The notes beneath the pieces are model-generated. The model was not told the DNA's origin and ran no database searches. It saw nothing but the letters and a program-made list of their open reading frames with translations. This document shows positions 1 to 5,493 of a stretch of DNA of 9,025 bases, piece after piece. The translations under genes were made by a program, and so were the position numbers. Source of the DNA: Bacillota bacterium (GTDB taxonomy: Bacteria; Bacillota; Clostridia; Christensenellales; CAG-138); contig JAEZLG010000260.1 of NCBI GenBank assembly GCA_023435855.1, positions 1 to 9,025 on the forward strand, given 5' to 3'. Positions within the stretch are counted from its first letter, which is position 1, and each line of letters begins with the position of its first letter.

Positions 1-658
1 CCTCCCAGTATTGCTTTTCAACAGGTGATGCATCCCATCCTGCTTTGTGCATATTGCCCATCATGTTGAACACAAACCTGGTTGTAAACCCCACATGGGG
101 CTTTTTGTCGGAACGGAACTTCCATGCAAGTTTTGAAATACACTTTTCTATTTTGGCTTTCATCTTGGGCTTAACCGTACCCCAATTCGCGGCTTGCACC
201 GCAATGCCGTAAGATTTTATATACGGGATGCCCCACCCGAACAGGGAGGTTTTAATGGTTTTAATCACTCTGCCATTTGGAGCACCTGCAGAAGCACTAA
301 GAATAGCGGCACGCTTTTCAAACATCCATTCCTTAGGACGATGCGACATCCAGCAGTCAAACATCAGATCTAAAAATGCTTTCATCGATCCTGAAGGTGC
401 AAAGCAGTAATTGGGCGTTGTAAAGATGAAAAGGTCCGCTTTTTCCATCGCCTCAAGAATAACCTTCTTTTCGCTCCAATAAGGACATTTGGCTTCGTCC
501 TCAATACAGGAGTAGCAGCCAAGGCAAAAATGATTTAAATTCTTCGGCAGAAAAAATTCCGTGATTTCACCTTTCGTTGCTACCTTTTCAGCAAGCAATG
601 TGCCCATGTGGTAGGAGCTTCCCTTGTGATTTTGCCCATGTATAATAACTGTTTTCAT
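1..658 (-). CDS. Flavodoxin-fold NAD(P)H-dependent oxidoreductase with four-Cys motif (C-terminus cut by window)
   Basis: Probable cytoplasmic FMN-binding oxidoreductase of the flavodoxin/NADPH-dependent FMN reductase superfamily. The start is the ATG at 658-656 (MKTVIIHGQNHKGSS), preceded by an AGGGGA ribosome site about 8 bases upstream. About 219 codons are visible and the frame runs open off the left edge. The N-terminal beta strand plus HGQNHKGSS is the phosphate-binding loop of the fold. The segment TTPNYCFAPSGSMKAFLD around residues 80-97 is the second flavin-contact loop typical of the family. Cysteines at 45, 48, 51 and 58 give CX2CX2CX6C, which fits the compact motif (CX2CX2CX4-7C) that binds a 4Fe-4S cluster in iron-sulfur flavoproteins. 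Many family members carry similar cysteines with no proven cluster, so the cluster is inference. The gene is divergent from the metal-pump gene. The electron acceptor is unknown. Confidence 0.8.
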   Translation of the reverse strand, partial: MKTVIIHGQNHKGSSYHMGTLLAEKVATKGEITEFFLPKNLNHFCLGCYSCIEDEAKCPYWSEKKVILEAMEKADLFIFTTPNYCFAPSGSMKAFLDLMFDCWMSHRPKEWMFEKRAAILSASAGAPNGRVIKTIKTSLFGWGIPYIKSYGIAVQAANWGTVKPKMKAKIEKCISKLAWKFRSDKKPHVGFTTRFVFNMMGNMHKAGWDASPVEKQYWE

Positions 659-764
659 TGTTTAATCCCCTATTCAGCACTGTTAGGTAGTATTGATTGC
701 ACATAGAAAATTGCTGTATTCAACAAAAGAACCACAGTTAAGAAACGTTAAAAACCCGTATTGC

Positions 765-787
765 ATAATATTTGCCAAAAATATTAT
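765..787. repeat. AT-rich 9-bp inverted repeat over the minus-strand -10 and start site
   Basis: ATAATATTT (765-773) and AAATATTAT (779-787) are exact inverted copies separated by GCCAA. The palindrome covers the -10 hexamer and the predicted start of the flavoprotein promoter, where a repressor would bind. The arms are pure A/T, so chance is a real alternative. No regulator gene is visible in the window. Confidence 0.4.
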
Positions 788-810
788 ATTTCAATATGGA
801 TAATAGTCAA
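783..810 (-). promoter_or_regulatory. Sigma70-type promoter for the flavoprotein gene
   Basis: On the minus strand, TTGACT (810-805) is followed after 16 bases by a perfect TATAAT (788-783), in AT-rich DNA. This predicts a start near 776 and a leader of about 118 bases before the ATG at 658. The match is good, but the transcript start is inferred. Confidence 0.6.
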
Positions 811-851
811 TACCGCGCAGTAGTGAAAAATAGAATTTTATAGTTTTTGTG

Positions 852-880
852 TTGACAAACGTGTTTGCACTGCATATAAT
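852..880 (+). promoter_or_regulatory. Perfect-consensus sigma70 promoter for the P-type ATPase transcript
   Basis: TTGACA (852-857), a 17-base spacer, then TATAAT (875-880): both hexamers and the spacing match the ideal housekeeping promoter exactly. Initiation is predicted at about 886-889, giving a leader of about 270 nt before the ATPase ATG at 1158. The NiCo aptamer lies about 50 nt into that leader. A very strong promoter followed by a conditional terminator is the expected arrangement for riboswitch attenuation. Confidence 0.85.
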
Positions 881-905
881 GCCTTGTAATCTCTTTGCAC
901 TGCAT
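864..905 (+). repeat. 12-bp direct repeat, each copy containing the dyad TGCACTGCA
   Basis: TTTGCACTGCAT occurs at 864-875 and again at 894-905, exactly 30 bp apart. Each copy contains TGCACTGCA (866-874 and 896-904), a perfect palindrome around one central base. The first copy fills the end of the promoter spacer and touches the -10 box. The second lies about 9-17 bases past the predicted start. Two identical dyads on one face of the helix around the start site look like paired operators for a dimeric repressor. The regulator is unknown. Confidence 0.5.
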
Positions 906-907
906 TA

Positions 908-930
908 CACTCCGTTTATGTACCGGAGTG
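908..930 (+). other. Short 7-bp hairpin at the 5' end of the ATPase leader
   Basis: CACTCCG (908-914) pairs exactly with CGGAGTG (924-930) around a 9-base loop. It lies between the second TGCACTGCA dyad and the riboswitch, within the predicted leader. It has no U-tract and so is not a terminator. It may be a 5' stabilising stem or simply part of the folded leader. Confidence 0.4.
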
Positions 931-937
931 CGAGTTC

Positions 938-1042
938 AACAGTACAAACTGAGCAGGCGATGCCCTTTGGGGCGTGGGGCCGGGCCGCCCGACAAGCGGC
1001 AGCAGATCGTGATAAAACACATCTGTGGGACAGTTGTATGTT
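938..1042 (+). promoter_or_regulatory. NiCo (czcD) metal-sensing riboswitch aptamer
   Basis: The leader contains the conserved core of the NiCo/czcD riboswitch in order: ACTGAGCAGGC (948-958), CCGGGC (980-985), AGCGGCAGCAGAT (995-1007) and ATCTGTGGGACAGT (1021-1034). The four-way junction can be drawn by eye. P1 is roughly AACA(G)TAC(A)AACTG (938-951) with CAGTTGTATGTT (1031-1042), with two bulges. P2 is ATGCCC (960-965) with GGGCGT (970-975). P3 is GCCGC (984-988) with GCGGC (996-1000). P4 is CAGAT(c)GTG (1003-1011) with CACATCTG (1018-1025). The conserved G-rich linkers sit between the stems, as in the family, whose published aptamers bind Co2+ and Ni2+ cooperatively. Later work, recalled from memory, reports a response to Fe2+. 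The sequence closely resembles the Erysipelotrichaceae aptamer used for the crystal structure. It controls the ATPase gene downstream. Confidence 0.93.
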
Positions 1043-1061
1043 CCATGGGTGTGTTATTTTT
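1016..1061 (+). terminator. Riboswitch-controlled intrinsic terminator (expression platform)
   Basis: AACACATCTGTGGGAC (1016-1031) can pair along its whole length with GTTCCATGGGTGTGTT (1040-1055). This gives 16 pairs including four G-U, around an 8-base loop, followed at once by ATTTTT. The 5' arm contains the 3' strand of P4, the conserved GGGAC core and the first base of P1. The 3' arm begins with the last bases of P1. Aptamer and terminator are therefore mutually exclusive: metal binding should hold the aptamer and allow read-through, while without metal the terminator forms. The structure is read directly from the sequence. The ON polarity follows from the geometry and from the known mechanism of the class. 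Confidence 0.88.
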
Positions 1062-1122
1062 ATATCCATATACACAATGGAACACCCGACCTCAATGGAG
1101 TGCCATAGGAGAAATCAAGGCA

Positions 1123-1140
1123 CCGCCGTTCATTCGGCGG
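1123..1140 (+). other. GC-rich hairpin just upstream of the ATPase ribosome site
   Basis: CCGCCG (1123-1128) and CGGCGG (1135-1140) form a perfect 6-bp stem with a TTCATT loop. It ends five bases before the GGGGGA ribosome site (1145-1150). There is no U-tract. It may insulate the ribosome site from pairing with the upstream riboswitch RNA. A role is not shown. Confidence 0.4.
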
Positions 1141-1157
1141 AAACGGGGGATTCTTTT

Positions 1158-3689
1158 ATGACAAACACCGAAAACTACATCGGACTAACTTCAGCCGAGG
1201 CAGCAACTCGACAGCAGCAGTATGGAAAAAACGAACTGACGCCACAAAAGAAGGAAAACTTTTTCAGTAAGGTCTTCCATATCATCTGTGAGCCTATGTT
1301 CCTTTTGCTCATCATTGCCGCTGTCATTTATTTTATCCTTGGTGAGCCTCGCGACGGTGCCATCATGCTCATCTTCGTGGTAGGCATCATCAGCATCGAT
1401 GTGATGCAGGAATGGAAAACCGACAAAACGCTTCATGCACTCAAAGATTTGTCCGCGCCTCACATTACCGTCATCCGTGACGGAACGGAACAACAGGTCA
1501 TGAGTTCTGATTTGGTGCCGGGCGATCTTATGATGATTTATGAGGGTGTAAAGATACCCGCAGACGGCGTGGTCATTCGCTGTGCCGACCTATGTGTAGA
1601 CGAATCCTCCCTCACCGGCGAAGCAGAAGGCGTATGGAAGGTAACCAAAGAAAACGCAGAGCCTACTTTAGACTATTGGCGCAAGGAATACTGCTATGCC
1701 GGTACACTGGTAACCCAAGGTACAGCAACCGTACAGGTTGACAAAATAGGTGCAGAGACCGAGTACGGCAAAATCGGGCTTGGTGTAGCCGCGGCACCTC
1801 AGGAAATCACACCGCTGCAGAAGCAGACCGGAAAGCTTATTAAAACCTGCGCTGTTATAGCAGGGGCACTGTTCCTACTGGTAGGCATTATTACATGGTT
1901 CAATATTCCCGACCACGCCTTCATTGACCGCTTGGTTGAGAGCATCCTCTCGGGTGTTACACTCGCTATGGCGACGATTCCCGAGGAGTTCCCGGTAATT
2001 CTTACCGTTTTTCTCTCCATGGGTGCATGGCGGTTGGCAAAAAAGAATTCTCTGGTTCGAAAACTACCCAGTGTAGAGACACTCGGTGCAGTAACTATAC
2101 TTTGTGTAGATAAAACCGGCACCATTACCATGAACCGGATGACCGTGCAGAAAACATGGGTGGCAAACGGCACAGAAAGCGCTTTAATCGAAACCATGGG
2201 CCTCGGCTGTGAAACCGATGTATACGACCCTATGGAAAAAGCCATGCTTCTCTATTGCGAAAAACACGGTTTTTCAAAAGAATACCTTTTTAAAAATGAT
2301 TTCGTGTCCGAATATCCCTTTACCAATGAGCTTAAGATGATGGGTCATGTCTGGCGCAAGGACGGCGAACTTATTATTGCAGCCAAAGGCAGCCCGGAGC
2401 GCATACTCACCATTTGCGATTTGACCGATGCGCAGCGCAAAGCTGCCGAAGAGCAAATTCATGCATTATCCTCAGAAGGGCTGCGCGTGATTGCCATTGC
2501 AACGGCAAATCCCGAGGACGAATACGCAATCCCCGCATCCATCACCGACTGTCAACTGACTCTACTTGGCCTTGTGGGTTTAGCAGATCCGCCCCGCGAG
2601 AGTGTAAAAGGCGATATTGAGGTATGCAACCGGGCCGGTATCCGTGTGGTCATGATAACCGGTGATAATGGAGTTACGGCATCTGCCATCGCTAAGAAGA
2701 TCGGAATTCCTGAAAGCGACCATATCATCACCGGCGATATGCTGGAGGCTATGAACGATGACGAGCTTAGGAACGCCATCAAAAATGTATCCATCTTCTC
2801 CCGCGTGATCCCAGAGCACAAGATGCGTATTGTTAAAGCTTTCAAGGAAAACGGTGAAATCGTCGCCATGACCGGAGATGGAGTCAACGACGCTCCGGCT
2901 CTTAAGTATGCCGATATCGGTATTGCCATGGGAAAGCGCGGCAGTGAGGTTTCTCGCGAAGCTGCCGACCTCATTTTGATGGATGATAACTTTACTACCA
3001 TCGTTGAAACGATTAAGGACGGCCGCCGAATTTACGATAATATTCGCAAGGCTGTGGGTTATGTGTTCACCATCCATATTCCCATTGCTTTTGCTTCCCT
3101 ATTGGCTCCGTTTCTTGGAATCGCACCTGTGGCACTGCTTCTTTTGCCGCTTCATGTGGTGCTTTTGGAGGTGCTCATAGACCCCACATGCTCCATCGTT
3201 TTAGAACGGCAGCCGGCCGAAGAGGACATCATGGATCGTCCTCCCCGCAACTCTAAGGAAAAGCTTTTGACCTTTAAACTGCTGACAAAGAGCATATTAC
3301 AGGGGTTATTTGTGTTTGCTGCATCTTTCGGTACATACTATGTGACGCTTCTGGGCGATCCCACCAACCCTGCTGTTGCCCGCGCCATGGGGCTTGCCAT
3401 CATCATGTTGGCAAATTTGTTCTTGGTGCAGGTGAATAGCTCCGATCATGATTTTGCCTATCGTTCTGTGAAACGGCTTATGAAGGATCGCGTGATGTGG
3501 GCTGTAAATTTGGGTACGCTACTATTGCTTGCAGTGATCCTCTACTCGCCATTGTCCATCTACTTAAAGCTCGCACCGCTGTCTGCCGGTCAGTTCCTTT
3601 TAGCACTTGGGCTCGCTTGCGTTTCGGTACTATGGTATGATCTGGTGAAGCTGGTAAAAAAAATTCGGAAACGCTCTGCTTTAAACTAA
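1158..3689 (+). CDS. SERCA-like P-type cation-transporting ATPase, probable Co2+/Ni2+ (or Fe2+) exporter
   Basis: Inner-membrane ATP-driven cation pump of 843 aa, a usual length for P2-type ATPases. The chosen start, MTNTENYIGLTS, has GGGGGA seven bases upstream. Upstream in-frame codons cover the promoter and riboswitch and cannot be coding. The N-terminal cation-ATPase domain (LTSAEAATRQQQYGKNEL) is followed by M1-M2, the actuator loop TGEA (153-156, in place of the common TGES), M4 PEEFP (275-279) and the phosphorylation site DKTGT (Asp318). The nucleotide domain has KGSPE (410-414). TGDN (501-504) and TGDGVNDAP (572-580) form the hinge, and M5-M10 end the protein. There is no CxxC or His-rich metal-binding domain and no CPC/SPC motif, so it is not a classical P1B pump. 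M6 carries Glu671, Asp675 and Cys678. By homology alone it would be called a calcium ATPase, but the NiCo riboswitch in its leader points to transition-metal export. It is monocistronic, ending in a terminator. Confidence 0.92.
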   Translation: MTNTENYIGLTSAEAATRQQQYGKNELTPQKKENFFSKVFHIICEPMFLLLIIAAVIYFILGEPRDGAIMLIFVVGIISIDVMQEWKTDKTLHALKDLSAPHITVIRDGTEQQVMSSDLVPGDLMMIYEGVKIPADGVVIRCADLCVDESSLTGEAEGVWKVTKENAEPTLDYWRKEYCYAGTLVTQGTATVQVDKIGAETEYGKIGLGVAAAPQEITPLQKQTGKLIKTCAVIAGALFLLVGIITWFNIPDHAFIDRLVESILSGVTLAMATIPEEFPVILTVFLSMGAWRLAKKNSLVRKLPSVETLGAVTILCVDKTGTITMNRMTVQKTWVANGTESALIETMGLGCETDVYDPMEKAMLLYCEKHGFSKEYLFKNDFVSEYPFTNELKMMGHVWRKDGELIIAAKGSPERILTICDLTDAQRKAAEEQIHALSSEGLRVIAIATANPEDEYAIPASITDCQLTLLGLVGLADPPRESVKGDIEVCNRAGIRVVMITGDNGVTASAIAKKIGIPESDHIITGDMLEAMNDDELRNAIKNVSIFSRVIPEHKMRIVKAFKENGEIVAMTGDGVNDAPALKYADIGIAMGKRGSEVSREAADLILMDDNFTTIVETIKDGRRIYDNIRKAVGYVFTIHIPIAFASLLAPFLGIAPVALLLLPLHVVLLEVLIDPTCSIVLERQPAEEDIMDRPPRNSKEKLLTFKLLTKSILQGLFVFAASFGTYYVTLLGDPTNPAVARAMGLAIIMLANLFLVQVNSSDHDFAYRSVKRLMKDRVMWAVNLGTLLLLAVILYSPLSIYLKLAPLSAGQFLLALGLACVSVLWYDLVKLVKKIRKRSALN

Positions 3690-3700
3690 GGCAAACACGA

Positions 3701-3731
3701 TGCGGAGCGGTCAAGACCGCTCCGCACTTTT
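3701..3731 (+). terminator. Intrinsic terminator of the P-type ATPase gene
   Basis: TGCGGAGCGGTC (3701-3712) and GACCGCTCCGCA (3715-3726) are perfect inverted copies, followed by CTTTTG. With a CAAG tetraloop the stem has 11 pairs and is very GC-rich. It lies 11 bases after the ATPase stop and separates it from the dehydrogenase gene. Confidence 0.88.
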
Positions 3732-3740
3732 GTCTGCTCC

Positions 3741-3770
3741 TTGAAACAGCAAACAGATGTATGGTATCTT
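3741..3770 (+). promoter_or_regulatory. Possible promoter for the dehydrogenase gene
   Basis: TTGAAA (3741-3746) and TATCTT (3765-3770) are separated by 18 bases, with an extended -10 TGg just before the second box. It is the only candidate between the ATPase terminator and the ATG at 3790. The predicted start would fall at or inside the ribosome site, leaving a very short leader, so the match is weak. Confidence 0.35.
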
Positions 3771-3789
3771 TATTTCGGAGGGTAAGTTT

Positions 3790-4524
3790 ATGCAAAAAAC
3801 CGTACTCATCACCGGTGCTTCGCGAGGTATCGGCAAAAGTGCAGCGCTCGAATTTTCGGACGCCGGATATGCCGTATGTGTCAACTATCTAAATTCCGAA
3901 AAAGAAGCGCATGCCGTTGCTGAAGAAATCGTCCGCCGCGGCGGGAATGCATTCCCCTTTCGCGCGGATGTTTCCGTAGAAAATGAAGCGCTTGCACTCG
4001 TTAAAGCCGCACAATCTCATTTTTCACACATCGATGTTCTCGTCAACAATGCCGGTGTAGCGCTCGATAAGCTTTTTACGGAAACTAAGAGCGACGATTG
4101 GCTGCGCGTTTTTGATGTAAACATACACGGTGCTTTTTACTGTTCCAAATTCGTGCTTCCGCAAATGATCTCACAAAAGAGAGGGAAAATCCTCAACGTT
4201 TCGTCCGTTTGGGGAATGGTCGGCGCATCATGCGAGGTTGCTTATTCCGCCAGTAAGGCAGCGCTCATCGGCCTTACAAAGGCGCTTGCTAAGGAGCTTG
4301 GGCCGTCGAATATACAGGTGAATTGTGTTGCGCCGGGTGTCATCGATACCGACATGAACTGTAACCTCACAAAAGCGGATATCTGCGCCTTATGCGAGCA
4401 GACGCCGCTCGGGAAGCTTGGTAAACCCGAGGATATCGCAGCGCTTCTTGTTTACTTAGCCTCAGACAAGGCCGATTTTTTGACCGGTCAGGTAATCAGC
4501 CCCAACGGCGGATTTGTCATATAG
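3790..4524 (+). CDS. FabG-like short-chain dehydrogenase/reductase, probably YmfI-type (EF-P 5-aminopentanone reductase)
   Basis: Cytoplasmic NAD(P)H-dependent reductase of 244 aa, the normal size for classical SDRs. The start at 3790 (MQKTVLITGAS) has GGAGGG seven bases upstream; an in-frame ATG at 3757 lacks such a site. Visible motifs are the cofactor loop TGASRGIG (8-15), NNAG (86-89), the catalytic set Asn111, Ser139, Tyr152 and Lys156, and the C-terminal GQVISPNGG. The stretch SSVWGMVGASCEVAYSASK resembles B. subtilis YmfI (SSIWGETGASCEV, recalled from memory) more than true FabG, which has no GASCE there. YmfI reduces the 5-aminopentanone group on elongation factor P. No fatty-acid genes lie nearby, which also argues against a housekeeping FabG, but no efp gene is visible either. 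SDR membership is certain; the substrate is an inference from the motif. The gene is convergent with the acetyltransferase, with only 33 bases between them. Confidence 0.9.
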   Translation: MQKTVLITGASRGIGKSAALEFSDAGYAVCVNYLNSEKEAHAVAEEIVRRGGNAFPFRADVSVENEALALVKAAQSHFSHIDVLVNNAGVALDKLFTETKSDDWLRVFDVNIHGAFYCSKFVLPQMISQKRGKILNVSSVWGMVGASCEVAYSASKAALIGLTKALAKELGPSNIQVNCVAPGVIDTDMNCNLTKADICALCEQTPLGKLGKPEDIAALLVYLASDKADFLTGQVISPNGGFVI

Positions 4525-4557
4525 GCAAGTTTTGATCCTGCAGGTAAGCCGGATGTA

Positions 4558-5004
4558 TTATTCTGCAAGATTAAAAAAGTAAATACACTTCTTGCGTTCG
4601 CCTTCAAGATACATATCGTTATCGATCGGCAAGTCCGCTATTTCTTTGAGTGTACCCCCGGCGTATTCGCAGGTTTTTCGAGAGGCTATGTTTTCGGGGC
4701 TGCACGTTATAATGAGATAGTCCATTTTATGTTTTTTGGCAAGCTCAAACAGCAACCTGCATGCCTTTTGTGCATAATGGTTCCCACGTTTTTCCTCATT
4801 TACCGCATAGCCGATATTCCCGCCGTAATAAGTATTATCATTATAGCCGATGCGAAAATCACAGTTTCCTACCTCGGTTCCATCCGCCACACAGATCGTA
4901 AAGTAATACGCGGGCAGCCACTTTTTCGTCTCGTCGGCATCGGCGGTTTTATCAAGACGAAGGAATATCTCGTCATTTTTCAGAAAGCTTGTATCAAGAA
5001 ACAT
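4558..5004 (-). CDS. GNAT-family N-acetyltransferase
   Basis: Small cytoplasmic acyl-CoA-dependent acetyltransferase of 148 aa, a usual GNAT length. The start at 5004 (MFLDTSFLKN) has AAAGAGG about seven bases upstream. An in-frame ATG at 5058 falls inside the ATP-synthase terminator and is rejected. The central strand GGNIGYAVNEEKRGNHYAQKA (61-81) is motif A, with the acetyl-CoA pyrophosphate loop reduced to KRGNHYA (72-78). The following helix (82-93), strand MDYLIITCSPEN and NIASRKTCEYAGG (105-117) form motif B. The C-terminal strand KKCIYFFNL closes the fold. It resembles members that act on small molecules or protein N-termini, but nothing in the sequence identifies the acceptor. No clear promoter lies between it and the operon terminator just upstream, so it may be expressed by read-through from atpC. 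Confidence 0.85.
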   Translation of the reverse strand: MFLDTSFLKNDEIFLRLDKTADADETKKWLPAYYFTICVADGTEVGNCDFRIGYNDNTYYGGNIGYAVNEEKRGNHYAQKACRLLFELAKKHKMDYLIITCSPENIASRKTCEYAGGTLKEIADLPIDNDMYLEGERKKCIYFFNLAE

Positions 5005-5019
5005 ATGCTTACCTCTTTT

Positions 5020-5055
5020 AAAAAATAAGAGACAAGGCGCTTCGCCCTGCCTCTT
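5020..5055 (-). terminator. Intrinsic terminator closing the ATP synthase operon
   Basis: On the minus strand AAGAGGCAGGGCG (5055-5043) pairs with CGCCTTGTCTCTT (5039-5027): 13 pairs, two of them G-U, around a 3-base loop. It is followed by ATTTTTT (5026-5020). It lies 23 bases after the atpC stop and ends 15 bases before the acetyltransferase ATG. Confidence 0.87.
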
Positions 5056-5078
5056 CATTATGTAATGTTTTATTTCAT

Positions 5079-5480
5079 TTACCTCTTCACCTTGATGCGC
5101 GTTGTCGCACGGAGCATGGCAACTTTAAGGCGGATAGCTTCATTGGTGTCTTTTGCCTCACGGGAGCGTGCTTGCGCGCGTGCGTAAGCTTCCTCCGCAC
5201 GAGGCAGGTTAATTTCATTAGGCCATTCACATGCCTGCGCAAACATAACAACTTTATCGCGGCCGACATGCATAAAGCCTTCCGTATGTGCCGCCTCCGC
5301 TACTTCGCCGCCTCGTTTGACAATTCTCATCACACCCACGCCGAGCGCTGTCACCAAAGGCAGGTGACCTGCTAAAACACAGATTTGCCCGTCGATGGTT
5401 TCTACGGTGAGCGATTCGACCTCGCCGCTATAGAACTCGCGTTCGGGCGTAATTACGTCGAGGTGAAAACTTTGAGCCAT
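5079..5480 (-). CDS. atpC: F1F0 ATP synthase epsilon subunit
   Basis: Epsilon subunit of the F1 sector, 133 aa, part of the central stalk that links gamma to the c-ring and can inhibit ATP hydrolysis. The N-terminal beta-sandwich (residues 1-85) shows the family pattern: F-HLDVITPEREFYSGEV, then DGQICVLAGHLPLVTALGVGVMRI, then EGFMHVGRDKVVMFAQACEW. The C-terminal helical hairpin (about 91-130, LPRAEEAYARAQARSREAK then IRLKVAMLRATTRIKV) is complete, so the subunit should be able to regulate. The start at 5480 has AGAAGG about nine bases upstream. It is the last gene of the operon, 13 bases after the atpD stop, and is followed by the operon terminator. Confidence 0.95.
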   Translation of the reverse strand: MAQSFHLDVITPEREFYSGEVESLTVETIDGQICVLAGHLPLVTALGVGVMRIVKRGGEVAEAAHTEGFMHVGRDKVVMFAQACEWPNEINLPRAEEAYARAQARSREAKDTNEAIRLKVAMLRATTRIKVKR

Positions 5481-5493
5481 ACTAATATACCTT

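Noticed and set aside
228..410. Short plus-strand frame inside the flavoprotein gene
   Set aside because: It is antisense to a clear minus-strand gene with family motifs and has no independent support.
908..1150. yybP-ykoY Mn2+ riboswitch as an alternative for the pump leader
   Set aside because: Mn2+ riboswitches also precede P-type ATPases, but their conserved loops are absent, whereas every NiCo core block is present in order.
849..1157. N-terminal extension of the ATPase from the GTG at 849
   Set aside because: It would translate the promoter, the NiCo aptamer and the terminator. No ribosome site precedes 849, and a good one precedes 1158.
895..1161. Possible 88-aa leader peptide whose TGA overlaps the ATPase ATG
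   Set aside because: It lies entirely over the structured riboswitch RNA, resembles no family and has no ribosome site. The ATGA overlap is probably chance.
2580..3077. 165-aa minus-strand frame opposite the ATPase hinge region
   Set aside because: It is antisense to the TGDN and TGDGVNDAP coding segments, with no ribosome site or recognisable family.
4525..4557. Terminator between the convergent SDR and acetyltransferase genes
   Set aside because: Only a CCTGCAGG palindrome is present, with no long stem and no T-run. I see no convincing terminator in these 33 bases.
4729..5028. 99-aa plus-strand frame opposite the acetyltransferase
   Set aside because: It is antisense to GNAT motifs A and B and runs into the operon terminator. 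It is a shadow frame.
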